The position numbers and the translations under genes are program-made. 64,000 nt of DNA from UBA1794 sp031552405 (GTDB lineage: Bacteria > Bacteroidota > Bacteroidia > Bacteroidales > Bacteroidaceae): contig JAVBMN010000037.1 of NCBI GenBank assembly GCA_031552405.1, positions 1 to 64,000 of the forward strand, read 5' to 3'. This document shows positions 8,337 to 17,776 of the stretch, one piece after another. Under the pieces are notes generated by a model that saw nothing but the letters and a program-made list of their open reading frames with translations, was not told where the DNA came from and did no database searches. The stretch's first letter is position 1; each line of letters begins with the position of its first letter.

Positions 8337-9755
8337 ATGTATAATGTAGAGTCCGCCCATGCAGAAGAGTTTATCCATCACCCGGAAGTGCTGGAAACCT
8401 TAGAGTATGCCGAGGCCCACAAGAACAACCGCCCACTTATCCAACAGATATTGCACAAGGCAGCGCAATGCAAGGGCCTGTCGCACAGAGAGGCCACCGT
8501 ATTATTGACTTGCGGACAGGCTGACCTGACAGAGGAAGTCCTCCATCTTGCCACCACCATCAAGCAACGCTTCTACGGCAACCGGATTGTGATGTTTGCC
8601 CCGCTTTACCTCTCCAACTATTGTGTAAATGGTTGTCTGTACTGCCCCTACCACCTAAAAAACAAAACCATCCCCCGTAAACAGCTTACCCAAGAGGAGA
8701 TCCGGCAAGAGGTGATTGCGCTTCAGGACATGGGGCACAAGCGACTGGCCTTGGAAGCAGGCGAAGATCCGTTGCACAACCCGATTGAATACATCCTTGA
8801 GTCTATCCGCACCATTTACAGCATCCACCACAAGAACGGCGCCATCCGGCGCGTGAATGTAAACATTGCCGCCACTACTGTAGAGAACTACCGCCTCCTG
8901 AAGGAAGCAGACATCGGTACCTATATCCTTTTTCAGGAAACCTACCACAAAGAAAACTACGAACGTCTTCATCCCTCCGGCCCCAAGAAAGACTATGCAT
9001 ACCATACCGAGGCCATGGATCGGGCTATGAAGGGAGGCATTGATGACGTAGGCTTGGGAGTACTCTTCGGGCTGAACACGTTCCAATATGATTTCACTGC
9101 CCTTTTGATGCACGCCGAGCACCTGGAAGCCCGCTTCGGAGTAGGTCCGCACACTATTAGTGTGCCGCGAATCTGTCCGGCCGACGGGGTAGACCCCGCA
9201 CAGTATCCAGATGCAGTACCCGATGAGATCTTCCGAAAATTGGTAGCCATTATCCGCATTGCAGCACCCTATACCGGAATGATTATCTCCACCCGCGAAT
9301 CTCAATCCACCCGAGAGCAGGTGCTGGACATTGGCATCTCCCAGATCAGCGGAGGCTCGCGTACCAGCGTAGGAGGCTATGCCCGGCAGGATGTACCGAC
9401 CGAAAACACCAGCCAGTTTGACGTAAGTGATACGCGTACATTGGATGAGATTGTAAACTGGCTGCTCCAACAAGGTCACATCCCCAGTTTCTGTACCGCC
9501 TGTTACCGTGCCGGACGTACCGGAGACCGCTTTATGTCATTGGTCAAATCAGGGCAGATAGCCAATATATGCGCCCCCAACGCACTTGTCACCCTCAAGG
9601 AATATGCGGAGGATTATGCCTCGGAAGAAACCCGCTCTTTGATTCAGAAAGAGATAGACAGGGCAGCGAAACATATCCCACATCCCAAAACAAAAGCGAC
9701 AGCCCTACGTTATCTAAAAGAGATTGAAGAGGGGAAGCGGGATTTCAGATTCTGA
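8337..9755 (+). CDS. hydG: [FeFe] hydrogenase maturase HydG, radical SAM tyrosine lyase
   Basis: HydG cleaves tyrosine to p-cresol, CO and cyanide and builds the Fe(CO)2(CN) synthon of the H-cluster. The 472-aa protein has the radical SAM cluster at C96, C100 and C103 (CVNGCLYC) and the auxiliary C-terminal CX2CX22C cluster at C386, C389 and C412, both required for HydG and distinguishing it from ThiH. The gene follows hydE by 18 bp and precedes hydF by 36 bp, so the four genes are almost certainly one transcript. Confidence 0.96.
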   Translation: MYNVESAHAEEFIHHPEVLETLEYAEAHKNNRPLIQQILHKAAQCKGLSHREATVLLTCGQADLTEEVLHLATTIKQRFYGNRIVMFAPLYLSNYCVNGCLYCPYHLKNKTIPRKQLTQEEIRQEVIALQDMGHKRLALEAGEDPLHNPIEYILESIRTIYSIHHKNGAIRRVNVNIAATTVENYRLLKEADIGTYILFQETYHKENYERLHPSGPKKDYAYHTEAMDRAMKGGIDDVGLGVLFGLNTFQYDFTALLMHAEHLEARFGVGPHTISVPRICPADGVDPAQYPDAVPDEIFRKLVAIIRIAAPYTGMIISTRESQSTREQVLDIGISQISGGSRTSVGGYARQDVPTENTSQFDVSDTRTLDEIVNWLLQQGHIPSFCTACYRAGRTGDRFMSLVKSGQIANICAPNALVTLKEYAEDYASEETRSLIQKEIDRAAKHIPHPKTKATALRYLKEIEEGKRDFRF

Positions 9756-9791
9756 CAAGCCACCAATTATTCACTATAAACTCGCGAAACA

Positions 9792-10994
9792 ATGACTCAG
9801 ACTCCACGCGCCAACAGCCTGCACATCGTCTTGCTCGGCAGACGAAACAGTGGCAAATCCTCGCTCGTCAATGCCTTGACCGGGCAAGACCTCGCATTGG
9901 TATCCCCCACCCCAGGCACTACTACCGACCCGGTATACAAAGCCATGGAGATACCTGGCATCGGCCCGGTGGTGTGGATTGACACTCCGGGGTTCGACGA
10001 CGAAGGAGAGCTGGGCCTCAAACGAGTGGAGAAGACCCGTCAGGCACTGGAAAAGGCAGACCTAGCCCTACTACTCTGCCCGCCCGATTTGCAGGAAGAA
10101 TTACAGTGGATTCAATGGCTGGAGGAAATGCGCATTCCGGTAATTCTGTTGTTCAACAAAACCGACGAATGGGCAGAAGGAGGCAAGGAAAGCAGCGAGA
10201 AACTGAAACAGATCCTTGTACAAATGGAACAGCAAAGCGGATACAAACCGCTTCTTGTAAGCGCAAAGGAGAAATACGGCCTGCAAGAAATCCTACACGC
10301 CATCAAGAGGCAACTTCCCGACAGCACGGACCAGCCCGACATCACAGGCAACCGTGTTACCGCCGGCGACCTCGTACTGCTCGTCATCCCCCAGGATATC
10401 CAGGCCCCCAAAGGCCGCCTCATCCTGCCACAAGTGCAAACCCTGCGCGAACTGCTCGACAAGAAATGCCTCGTGATGAGTTGCACTACCGACCAACTGC
10501 CCGCCACTTTGGCTGCCTTGGCCTTCCCTCCAAAACTCATTATCACCGATTCGCAAGCATTCAAGACTGTGCACGAGCTGAAGCCCGCCACAAGCAGCCT
10601 CACATCTTTTTCCGTACTTTTTGCTGAACACAAGGGAGATATTCAATACTTCAGGCAGAGCGCCACCGCCATTGAGCAACTGCAGGAATCCTCACGCGTA
10701 CTGATAGCCGAAGCCTGTACACACGCACCGGAGTCTGAAGACATCGGCCGGGTAAAACTCCCCGCATGGCTGCGCAAAAGGGTGGGCGAGCAGCTGAGAA
10801 TCGATATTGTATCGGGAAATGATTTCCCCGAAGACCTGACCCCGTACAACCTCATAATCCATTGCGGAGCCTGCATGTTCAACCGCCCCCATGTACTCAG
10901 ACGCGTTGAAAAAGCCAAAGCGCAACAGGTGCCAATGACCAACTACGGCGTAGCCATAGCCTTCCTTCACGGCATCTTGAATCAGATTGATTGA
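9792..10994 (+). CDS. hydF: [FeFe] hydrogenase maturation GTPase HydF
   Basis: HydF is the scaffold that receives the diiron unit from HydE/HydG and delivers it to apo-HydA. The 400-aa protein has an N-terminal Ras-like GTPase (G1 GRRNSGKSS at 16-24, DTPGF as G3, NKTD as G4). A C-terminal 4Fe-4S site is made by C309-T-H311 and H357-C358-x2-C361, the CxH...HCxxC pattern of HydF. All three maturases plus the hydrogenase are therefore present and apparently intact, so the locus should be able to make active enzyme by itself. Confidence 0.95.
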   Translation: MTQTPRANSLHIVLLGRRNSGKSSLVNALTGQDLALVSPTPGTTTDPVYKAMEIPGIGPVVWIDTPGFDDEGELGLKRVEKTRQALEKADLALLLCPPDLQEELQWIQWLEEMRIPVILLFNKTDEWAEGGKESSEKLKQILVQMEQQSGYKPLLVSAKEKYGLQEILHAIKRQLPDSTDQPDITGNRVTAGDLVLLVIPQDIQAPKGRLILPQVQTLRELLDKKCLVMSCTTDQLPATLAALAFPPKLIITDSQAFKTVHELKPATSSLTSFSVLFAEHKGDIQYFRQSATAIEQLQESSRVLIAEACTHAPESEDIGRVKLPAWLRKRVGEQLRIDIVSGNDFPEDLTPYNLIIHCGACMFNRPHVLRRVEKAKAQQVPMTNYGVAIAFLHGILNQID

Positions 10995-11013
10995 ATGTAT
11001 TTCCCCAGAATGC

Positions 11014-11044
11014 TTTGTCATTCCCTAATTCCTTTCTATTTTTG
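11014..11044 (+). promoter_or_regulatory. Promoter of the riboflavin synthase gene
   Basis: TTTG (11014-11017), 19 bp and TATTTTTG (11037-11044) match the Bacteroidetes consensus, 39 bp before the ATG. Confidence 0.65.
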
Positions 11045-11083
11045 TAACGAATTCGTTGAATCACTTTAATAAAAGAACGCATT

Positions 11084-11686
11084 ATGTTTTCTGGTATAAT
11101 AGAAGAAGCTGCCCGCGTGGTAGCAGTGGAGCGAGATCGCGACAATCTGCATCTCACCCTGACTTGTTCCTTTGTAAACGAACTGAAGATAGACCAAAGC
11201 GTCTCTCACAACGGAGTGTGCCTTACAGTAGTGCGCTTTACGGACGACACATACACCGTCACGGCCATGAAAGAAACCATCGAACGCAGTAACATCGGCC
11301 TGCTGAATGTAGGCGATAAAGTGAACGTAGAGCGCAGCATGATGATGAACGGCCGACTGGACGGACACATCGTACAAGGCCATGTGGACGGCACTGCCGT
11401 ATGTCGCACGGTAACCGACCAGAATGGTAGCTGGACCTACACGTTCGGCTATACCTTCGACAAAGAGATGGCGCGCCGCGGATATCTCACCGTAGACAAA
11501 GGATCAGTCACCGTAAACGGAGTAAGCCTCACGGTATGCAACCCCACGGACGACTCCTTCGAGGTTAACATTATCCCCTACACCTACGAGTTCACCAACT
11601 TCCACCAGATACAACCCGGCACGGTGGTGAACATCGAGTTTGATATTATCGGTAAGTACCTTGCACGCATGATGCATTATGAATAA
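11084..11686 (+). CDS. ribE: Riboflavin synthase, alpha subunit
   Basis: The enzyme dismutates two 6,7-dimethyl-8-ribityllumazines to riboflavin. The 200-aa protein shows the duplicated lumazine-binding barrel. Repeat one starts MFSGIIEEAARV and holds the conserved SHNGVCLTV; repeat two has GHVDGTA and VNGVSLTV. Length is normal for the family. It has its own promoter, and its last 8 bp overlap the start of the nitroreductase gene. An FMN-dependent enzyme translated next to a flavin-synthesis enzyme makes functional sense. Confidence 0.95.
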   Translation: MFSGIIEEAARVVAVERDRDNLHLTLTCSFVNELKIDQSVSHNGVCLTVVRFTDDTYTVTAMKETIERSNIGLLNVGDKVNVERSMMMNGRLDGHIVQGHVDGTAVCRTVTDQNGSWTYTFGYTFDKEMARRGYLTVDKGSVTVNGVSLTVCNPTDDSFEVNIIPYTYEFTNFHQIQPGTVVNIEFDIIGKYLARMMHYE

Positions 11687-12224
11687 AGAAGATTTCCTGA
11701 AACTGGTCAAGGCCCGTCAGAGCGACCGCGCCTATGACATGAGTCGCCCCGTAGAGGCCGACAAGCTGGAACGCATTCTCGAAGCTGCCCGCCTGGCACC
11801 TTCAGCCTGCAATGCGCAGCCTTGGCACTTCACCGTAATCACTGACCCTGAACTAGCCCGACAGGTAGGAAAAGCCACCGCCGGACTGGGCATGAACAAG
11901 TTCGCCAAAGACGCTCCGGTACACATCCTCATCACTGAGGAAAGCGCCAACTTCAGTTCCTTCCTTGGCCGCAAGATCAAAGATAAATACTTCCCCCTGA
12001 TTGATATCGGCATCGCCGCCGCCCACATCTCCCTGGCCGCCGAAGCGGAAGGGCTGGGAAGCTGCATCCTGGGTTGGTTTGATGAGAAAGCTATCAAAAG
12101 CATGACCGGAATACCGGAGGGCAAACGCCTCCTGCTGGACATCACCATCGGCTATCCCGCCAAAGCCAAACGGCCCAAATCGCGAAAGCCAACCGAGAAG
12201 ATAGTCTCTTACAACAAGTATTAG
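11679..12224 (+). CDS. Nitroreductase family flavoprotein
   Basis: A 181-aa protein of the NADH oxidase/nitroreductase fold. ARQSDRAYD and AARLAPSACNAQPWHF form the FMN phosphate and ring-binding elements, and EAEGLGSCILGWFDE is the usual C-terminal FMN/dimer segment. It uses NAD(P)H to reduce nitro compounds or quinones; the physiological substrate cannot be read from sequence. The ATG overlaps the ribE stop (ATGAATAA), indicating translational coupling. Confidence 0.9.
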   Translation: MNKEDFLKLVKARQSDRAYDMSRPVEADKLERILEAARLAPSACNAQPWHFTVITDPELARQVGKATAGLGMNKFAKDAPVHILITEESANFSSFLGRKIKDKYFPLIDIGIAAAHISLAAEAEGLGSCILGWFDEKAIKSMTGIPEGKRLLLDITIGYPAKAKRPKSRKPTEKIVSYNKY

Positions 12225-12247
12225 CACCTCCTTAAAACCTTTGTACC

Positions 12248-13459
12248 ATGAAACATCTTCTTTTCCTTTTACTCTTTGCACTGCCCACCGTTTGGCTGCC
12301 GGCGCAGAAATACATAAAGTCGTCGCTTGCTTTTCATTTTCAGGCAGAGGCAGTCCAAAATAAGATAGGAGAATCTTTTTACTATGGGAAGCCAGGCTTT
12401 ATACCAAGCAAAGAATATGCTGCACTCTGGTTTCGTGGAGTTGCGAAAGAAAAGTATCCGGCGGCTCAGTATAACTTGGCTGTATGTCACTTCTTTGGCG
12501 AAGGAACGGCACAAGACAAAGACTCCGCAGTATACCTTTTCCGCACAGCCGCCCTCCAGGGAGTTCCGGAGGCCCAGTACAATCTTTCACTCTGCTACTT
12601 CTTTGGTGAGGGAGTGAAACGAGATTCCGCCAAGGCTGTTTCGTGGTATAAAAAGGCTACCCGTAAGAAAGAGCTGTCTGAAATGCAAGACTGGAAAACC
12701 GAAGCCGAACAAAACGGAGGAGATGCCAGCCACTTATACAAACGAGTAATCGGCAAAGACACTCCTATATTAGATAATATATGGGTACTAAATGCCATTG
12801 GAGAAGCATTCCAAAAAGGCACTTCGAACTTCCCTCAGGATGAAAAAAGGGCAGTATATTGGTTTCGGCTGGCAGCAGAACGCATGAACAGCAAAGCCTT
12901 CTCCAATTTAGGATATAGCCTGTTTTATGGTAGCGGAGTAGAGCAGAACAAGGATTCCGCAGTGTACTATTTTCGGCTGGCAGCCAGAAAGGACATCACT
13001 CCTGCACAATGCAACCTGGCTCTTTGCTATTATTTTGGGGAGGGGGTGATACAGAATAATGATTCAGTACTATACTGGTATAAAAAAGCTGCGCAACACC
13101 GATCGGCCATTGCACGTAACAACCTGGGATACTGCTATGAGGCAGGCATTGGTACTCCCCAGAGACCGGAACAGGCAGAACAGCACTATAAGCTGGCCGC
13201 CATGCAGGGAAATACCCATGCACAGTTCAATTTGGCTGGCCTCTATGCAGAAAACCATCAATACCAGGAGTCTCTTGAATGGCTGCAAAAGGCTGCTGAG
13301 AAAGGATATATCCCTGCCGAAAAGGCTATGAAGGCCTTAAAAGAAGGCAATAAATACACCTACATCCCCAAAGGCCTGCGTTACGGACTTGAAAAAAGCC
13401 CACTAACCCCTAATATACAAATCATAAGTGATGAAGAAGAGAACCCAGACACCCAGTAG
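12248..13459 (+). CDS. Secreted Sel1-repeat protein, paralogue 1
   Basis: A 403-aa protein with a signal peptide (MKHLLFLLLFALPTVWLPAQ) followed by Sel1-like (SLR) alpha/alpha repeats with cores such as YNLAVCHFFGEGTAQDKDSA, about 36 residues each, in two blocks separated by a charged linker. Sel1 repeats are protein-binding scaffolds; export places it in the periplasm or outside. It is the first of three tandem paralogues. Its 17-residue acidic C-terminal tail is absent from paralogue 2 because the A-run before it differs by one base. No partner or substrate can be inferred. Confidence 0.85.
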   Translation: MKHLLFLLLFALPTVWLPAQKYIKSSLAFHFQAEAVQNKIGESFYYGKPGFIPSKEYAALWFRGVAKEKYPAAQYNLAVCHFFGEGTAQDKDSAVYLFRTAALQGVPEAQYNLSLCYFFGEGVKRDSAKAVSWYKKATRKKELSEMQDWKTEAEQNGGDASHLYKRVIGKDTPILDNIWVLNAIGEAFQKGTSNFPQDEKRAVYWFRLAAERMNSKAFSNLGYSLFYGSGVEQNKDSAVYYFRLAARKDITPAQCNLALCYYFGEGVIQNNDSVLYWYKKAAQHRSAIARNNLGYCYEAGIGTPQRPEQAEQHYKLAAMQGNTHAQFNLAGLYAENHQYQESLEWLQKAAEKGYIPAEKAMKALKEGNKYTYIPKGLRYGLEKSPLTPNIQIISDEEENPDTQ

Positions 13460-13475
13460 ATCCGGCTTGTACACC

Positions 13476-14678
13476 ATGAAACGACTGATCTTCCTTATTC
13501 TTTGTGCTGTACCTGCTGTGTATGCAGAAGCACAATCAAATATGGCTATATATGAAAAGAACCAACGTGATTTGCTTTATTCCCTTTTCCAAAGTGAGGA
13601 AATGCAGAATAAAATAGGTACTGCTTTCTATTACGGAGAATCGGGTTTTACGGAAAACAAAGCATCTGCTGTACGCTGGTTCCGCAAGTGTGCAGAGAGA
13701 AAGGTCCTTCCGCCATACATCCTGCCACCGTACAATCTGGCCGTGTGCTACTATTTTGGAGAGGGCGTTACACAACGCAAGGATTCTGCGGTTCACTATT
13801 TTCATTCAGCGGCTAAGAGTGGATTAGCGGAGGCGCAGTATAACCTCTCCCTTTGCTATTTCTTTGGAGAAGGAGTTGCACGCGATACAGCACAGGCTGC
13901 CCTCTGGTACAGAAAGGCCATCAAAAAGAAGAAAGGCCTCCCGGAGATGCAGAGTTGGACAATCCAGGCCGGGCAACACGGAGGAGATCCCAAGAGTCTA
14001 TTTAAACAGATGATCAGAAAAGAGTCCCGGATTTTAGAGGCCGCAGACGTTCAAAATGCCATAGGCGAGTACTATTACAGGGGTACTTCTAATTTTCCTA
14101 AGGACTTCAAGATGGCTCTATATTGGTTTCGCCGGTCAATCAATCAGATGGAGGGACGAGCAATGTACAATCTGGGGTATTGCTTTTACTTTGGCGATGG
14201 AGTTGCCTTGGATAAAGACTCTGCTACCCATTATTTCAAGTTGGCAGCCGAGATGGGTGTAATTGATGCACAATGCGATCTGGCCCTTTGCTACTTTTTC
14301 GGCGACGGCGTAGAGAAAAATAACGAGTTGGTAGCGTACTGGTATCAGAAAGCAGCTCGCTCCGAATACCCCCTTCCCTGTAACAACCTGGGGTATTGCT
14401 ATGAGTTTGGGATTGGTACTACGCAAGATCTGAAACAAGCCGAACGTTATTATAAGATTGCGGCAGAACAAGACTATGCGCATGCCCAGTACAATCTGGC
14501 CGCCCTTTATGCCGAAGAAGACACCTCATCAAGCCAGAGAAAAGCCCGCAACTGGCTTCAAAGGGCTGCCGAACAAGGCTATATCCCTGCAATAGAGGCA
14601 ATGAACGCCATAAAAAAGGGCAATAAATCCACTTATATCCCAAAAGGCTTGCGTTACGGATTTGAAAAAGCCCCCTAA
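13476..14678 (+). CDS. Secreted Sel1-repeat protein, paralogue 2
   Basis: A 400-aa paralogue of the flanking genes. The start at 13476 (MKRLIFLILCAVPAVYAEAQ) gives a proper signal peptide; in-frame upstream codons lie partly inside the previous gene. Sel1 repeats run through the whole mature protein. The frame ends at LEKAP-stop. The following 50 bp align with the coding tail of paralogue 1 but are shifted by one base in a poly-A run, so one of the two ends arose by frameshift. Confidence 0.85.
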   Translation: MKRLIFLILCAVPAVYAEAQSNMAIYEKNQRDLLYSLFQSEEMQNKIGTAFYYGESGFTENKASAVRWFRKCAERKVLPPYILPPYNLAVCYYFGEGVTQRKDSAVHYFHSAAKSGLAEAQYNLSLCYFFGEGVARDTAQAALWYRKAIKKKKGLPEMQSWTIQAGQHGGDPKSLFKQMIRKESRILEAADVQNAIGEYYYRGTSNFPKDFKMALYWFRRSINQMEGRAMYNLGYCFYFGDGVALDKDSATHYFKLAAEMGVIDAQCDLALCYFFGDGVEKNNELVAYWYQKAARSEYPLPCNNLGYCYEFGIGTTQDLKQAERYYKIAAEQDYAHAQYNLAALYAEEDTSSSQRKARNWLQRAAEQGYIPAIEAMNAIKKGNKSTYIPKGLRYGFEKAP

Positions 14679-14749
14679 CTCCTACTATATATAAATTGTA
14701 GCGATGAAGAAGATATTCCTGTCAATCCATAAACCTAAATACTTGTACC

Positions 14750-15964
14750 ATGAAACATCTCCTTTTTCTTTTACTCTTTGTACAGCCTGCTGTTTGGACA
14801 CTGGCGCAAGGAGGAGGTATGTCTGTATACCAAAAAGCCAAAACCTCTCCGCTTCGCATCCAGTTCCGGAGTGAAGAGGCTCAAAATAAAATAGGAGCCT
14901 CCTTCTATTATGGAGAACCGGGATTTGTGCAGAGTAAAGAATATGCTGCACTCTGGTTTTGCGAGCTTGCCAAGGAAAAGTATACCCTGGCACAGTATAA
15001 TCTGGCAGTGTGTTACTATTTTGGTGAGGGTGTGGTGCAAAACAAAGACTCTGCAGCGTACCTTTTCCGCGCAGCCGCGAAGAGTGGAGTAACTGAAGCG
15101 CAGTACAACCTCTCGCTTTGCTATTTCTTTGGTGAAGGGATGAAACGCGATTCGGCACAGGCAGTTTCCTGGTACAAAAAGGCTACCAAGAAGAAAAAAG
15201 ACCTGTCTGAGATGCAGAACTGGAGAGCCGAAGCCAAGCAGTATGAAGGAAACCCCGGTCATTTATACAAGCGTGTGATTGAGAAAGACACCCCGTTAAT
15301 GGAGAGTGAATGGGCGGAAAACGCGCTTGGAGAGTCCTTCTTCAAAGGCGAATCCCACTTTCCTCAAAATGCAGAGAAGGCCATGTATTGGTTTCGAAAA
15401 TCAGCGAAACGTTCGTACGGAAAGGCATTCTCCAATTTAGGATATTGTTTTTTCTTTGGCGACGGAATACCACAAAACAAGGACTCCGCAGTTCATTACT
15501 TCCGACTGGCAGCCGAAAAGGGCATAGTGGCTGCGCAATGCAACCTAGCTCTTTGCTATTTCTTTGGAGATGGAATAGAGAAAAATAATGATTCCGTAGC
15601 ATACTGGTATCTGAAAGCCGCCCGAACCAATACCCCTTTAGCTTGTAACAACCTGGGATATTGCTATGAATTGGGCATTGGCGTGGCGCAAAACTCGAAG
15701 AAGGCCGAGGCATACTATAAAATAGCAGCTGAGGAGGGCTATCCACCTGCGCAGTTCAACCTGGCCGCCCTCTACGCCGAAGAAAGCACCTCCAACGACC
15801 GCAAAAAAACCCTCGGCTGGCTTCAGCAAGCCGCAAACCAAGGATATCCTCCTGCACTAGAAGCGATAAAAGCCATGAAAGAAGGCAAGACCGACTTTAC
15901 AGTCAGCCCCTTAAAAGGCAAGCTGGTACGTTACGGCCTTGAGAAAATTCAACAAGATCATTAG
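14750..15964 (+). CDS. Secreted Sel1-repeat protein, paralogue 3
   Basis: A 404-aa Sel1-repeat protein with signal peptide MKHLLFLLLFVQPAVWTLAQ, closest at both ends to paralogue 1. The 71-bp gap from paralogue 2 still carries sequence resembling the end of paralogue 1 (GATGAAGAAGA), a trace of the tandem duplication. Repeats such as YFGEGVVQNKDSA recur through the protein. The gene is followed by a hairpin shared with the convergent catalase gene. Confidence 0.85.
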   Translation: MKHLLFLLLFVQPAVWTLAQGGGMSVYQKAKTSPLRIQFRSEEAQNKIGASFYYGEPGFVQSKEYAALWFCELAKEKYTLAQYNLAVCYYFGEGVVQNKDSAAYLFRAAAKSGVTEAQYNLSLCYFFGEGMKRDSAQAVSWYKKATKKKKDLSEMQNWRAEAKQYEGNPGHLYKRVIEKDTPLMESEWAENALGESFFKGESHFPQNAEKAMYWFRKSAKRSYGKAFSNLGYCFFFGDGIPQNKDSAVHYFRLAAEKGIVAAQCNLALCYFFGDGIEKNNDSVAYWYLKAARTNTPLACNNLGYCYELGIGVAQNSKKAEAYYKIAAEEGYPPAQFNLAALYAEESTSNDRKKTLGWLQQAANQGYPPALEAIKAMKEGKTDFTVSPLKGKLVRYGLEKIQQDH

Positions 15965-15987
15965 CCAGTCTGGCACTAAAAATCAGT

Positions 15988-16050
15988 AACCCTCCACCTT
16001 CCACTACCCCCTGAAAGCCCTTTCTACAAAAGCTTTCGGGGGTGGAGGAT
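15988..16050. terminator. Bidirectional hairpin, CCTCCAC-type repeat copy 2
   Basis: Inverted segments AACCCTCCAC...CCCCCTGAAAGC and AGCTTTCGGGGGTGGAGG pair with a side bulge. The hairpin lies between two converging genes (sel1 paralogue 3 and katA), where a shared terminator is expected. It belongs to the same repeat family as 1299-1362 and the ends of 40245-40670. Confidence 0.6.
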
Positions 16051-16074
16051 TGTGTTAGTTTAGCCTACATTTTC

Positions 16075-17586
16075 TCAGCAACTCCTTGTGGCAGCCTGGC
16101 GCTCCAGCAGAGACATGGCGGCAAGTTGCTCTACCTTTGCCTGGTCCAGCATGAGAGCCTCTGCCAGTCGACGGCCGTATTCCTTATCGGCCAGGTAGCA
16201 CTGGGCAGCATGGCGATACTTGATGTTTTCCGTTACCGGCATAATGTCAGCGGCGGTATTGGAGATCAGTACGGCTTTCTGGGCATCGCTCATGAGACGG
16301 TACAAGTCGCCCGGTTGGTAGTAACAGTTGTCTGTTACATCATCGTAGGGGTTATGGCGGTCAATATCACCAGTCCAACTCATAGGCAGCTCGCGATATT
16401 CGGGCTGATGCTGCCACTCGCCATAGCTGTTGGGGTCATATCCTTTTGCAGCACCGTAGTTTCCATCCACACGCATCATGCCATCGCGGTGATAGCTGTG
16501 CACAGGACAGTGGGCGCGATTCACCGGAATCTGATCATGGTTAATGCCTAAACGATAACGATGCGCATCGCCGTAAGAGAACAAACGCCCCTGCAACAAT
16601 TTGTCCGGCGAGAAGCTGATACCCGGCACTACGTGAGCGGGATTAAAAGCAGCCTGCTCCACTTCGGCAAAGTAATTCTCGGCATTACGGTTCAGTTCCA
16701 ACTCACCCACTTCAATAAGCGGGAAGTCTTTATGGCTCCATACCTTCGTGATATCAAACGGATTCTCCTTGTACTGGTTGGCCTGCTCCTCAGTCATAAT
16801 CTGGAAGGAAAGTGTCCAGCGCGGGAACTCACCGCGGTCAATGGATTCCAGCAAATCGCGTTGATGGCTTTCGCGGTCTTTGGCAATGAGGGCAGCCGAC
16901 TCTTCATTGGTCAGATTCATAATACCCTGATGGGTACGGAAATGGAACTTCACCCAAAAACGTTCATTCGCCGCATTAATAAGGCTGAAGGTGTGGCTCC
17001 CGAAGCCATGCATGTGGCGATAGGAGGCGGGGATGCCGCGATCAGACATTACGATAGTCACCTGATGCAGAGCTTCGGGCAACATGGTCCAGAAGTCCCA
17101 GTTGTTCTGCGGAGAGCGGAGGTTGGTGTAAGGATCACGCTTCACGGCGTGGTTCAGGTCAGGAAACTGCAACGGATCGCGCAGGAAGAATACAGGGGTA
17201 TTGTTACCCACCAAGTCCCAGTTACCCTCTTCGGTATAGAATTTAATGGCAAAGCCGCGAATGTCACGTTCCGCATCTGCCGCTCCGCGCTCGCCGGCCA
17301 CGGTGGAAAATCGCACAAAGACATCGGTCTTCTTACCTATCTCCGCGAACAGTTTCGCCCGGGTATACTGCGTAATATCATGGGTTACGGTAAACGTGCC
17401 GTATGCACCGCTACCTTTGGCATGCATACGCCGTTCGGGAATCACTTCACGGTCGAAGTGCGCCATTTTCTCTAGGAACCAGGTATCCTGTAACATCATC
17501 GGCCCGCGTGAGCCTGCGGTTTGGGAATTACGTCCGTCAGGGACGGGTGCTCCCACTTCATTCGTCAACTTTTTCTTGTCGCTCAT
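16075..17586 (-). CDS. katA: Catalase, monofunctional heme type
   Basis: A 503-aa clade-3-sized catalase. The distal His is H55 in PERRMHAKGSGAYG, RFSTVAGERG follows, and the heme-ligating Tyr is in RLFSYGDAHRYRLG. MSDKKKLTNEVGAPVPDG is a typical N-terminus and sets the start at 17586 rather than the in-frame extension to 17664, which would read through the promoter. It disproportionates H2O2 in the cytoplasm. A consensus promoter with an inverted repeat between its boxes lies upstream. The neighbours on the other side are a hemerythrin-like protein and regulators, suggesting an oxidative/nitrosative stress group. Confidence 0.97.
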   Translation of the reverse strand: MSDKKKLTNEVGAPVPDGRNSQTAGSRGPMMLQDTWFLEKMAHFDREVIPERRMHAKGSGAYGTFTVTHDITQYTRAKLFAEIGKKTDVFVRFSTVAGERGAADAERDIRGFAIKFYTEEGNWDLVGNNTPVFFLRDPLQFPDLNHAVKRDPYTNLRSPQNNWDFWTMLPEALHQVTIVMSDRGIPASYRHMHGFGSHTFSLINAANERFWVKFHFRTHQGIMNLTNEESAALIAKDRESHQRDLLESIDRGEFPRWTLSFQIMTEEQANQYKENPFDITKVWSHKDFPLIEVGELELNRNAENYFAEVEQAAFNPAHVVPGISFSPDKLLQGRLFSYGDAHRYRLGINHDQIPVNRAHCPVHSYHRDGMMRVDGNYGAAKGYDPNSYGEWQHQPEYRELPMSWTGDIDRHNPYDDVTDNCYYQPGDLYRLMSDAQKAVLISNTAADIMPVTENIKYRHAAQCYLADKEYGRRLAEALMLDQAKVEQLAAMSLLERQAATRSC

Positions 17587-17628
17587 GTTTATTTTATTAA
17601 TTAGTGAATAAATGCATTGAATAGCAGG

Positions 17629-17660
17629 CAAATATAGGGAGCTTCTCCCTTCCCTGCAAA
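17629..17660 (-). promoter_or_regulatory. katA promoter with candidate operator
   Basis: On the reverse strand TTTG (17660-17657), 20 bp and TATATTTG (17636-17629) form a perfect consensus promoter. The spacer contains AGGGAG-N3-CTCCCT (17636-17650), a 15-bp inverted repeat placed to bind a repressor or activator. It does not look like the ATAG-N7-CTAT OxyR core. Confidence 0.7.
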
Positions 17661-17776
17661 TCAAAGAGCAACAAAAGAAGCAAACGAATTACAAAGATAA
17701 TTAACTGATTATAAAGCAGTAAATAAACGCTTTTTGCCAAAACAATTCATGAAAGTAAAGCGTTATTGAAGATTCC

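Noticed and set aside
16561..17475. 304-codon + strand frame opposite katA
   Set aside because: It is antisense to a fully recognisable catalase and its translation matches no family.
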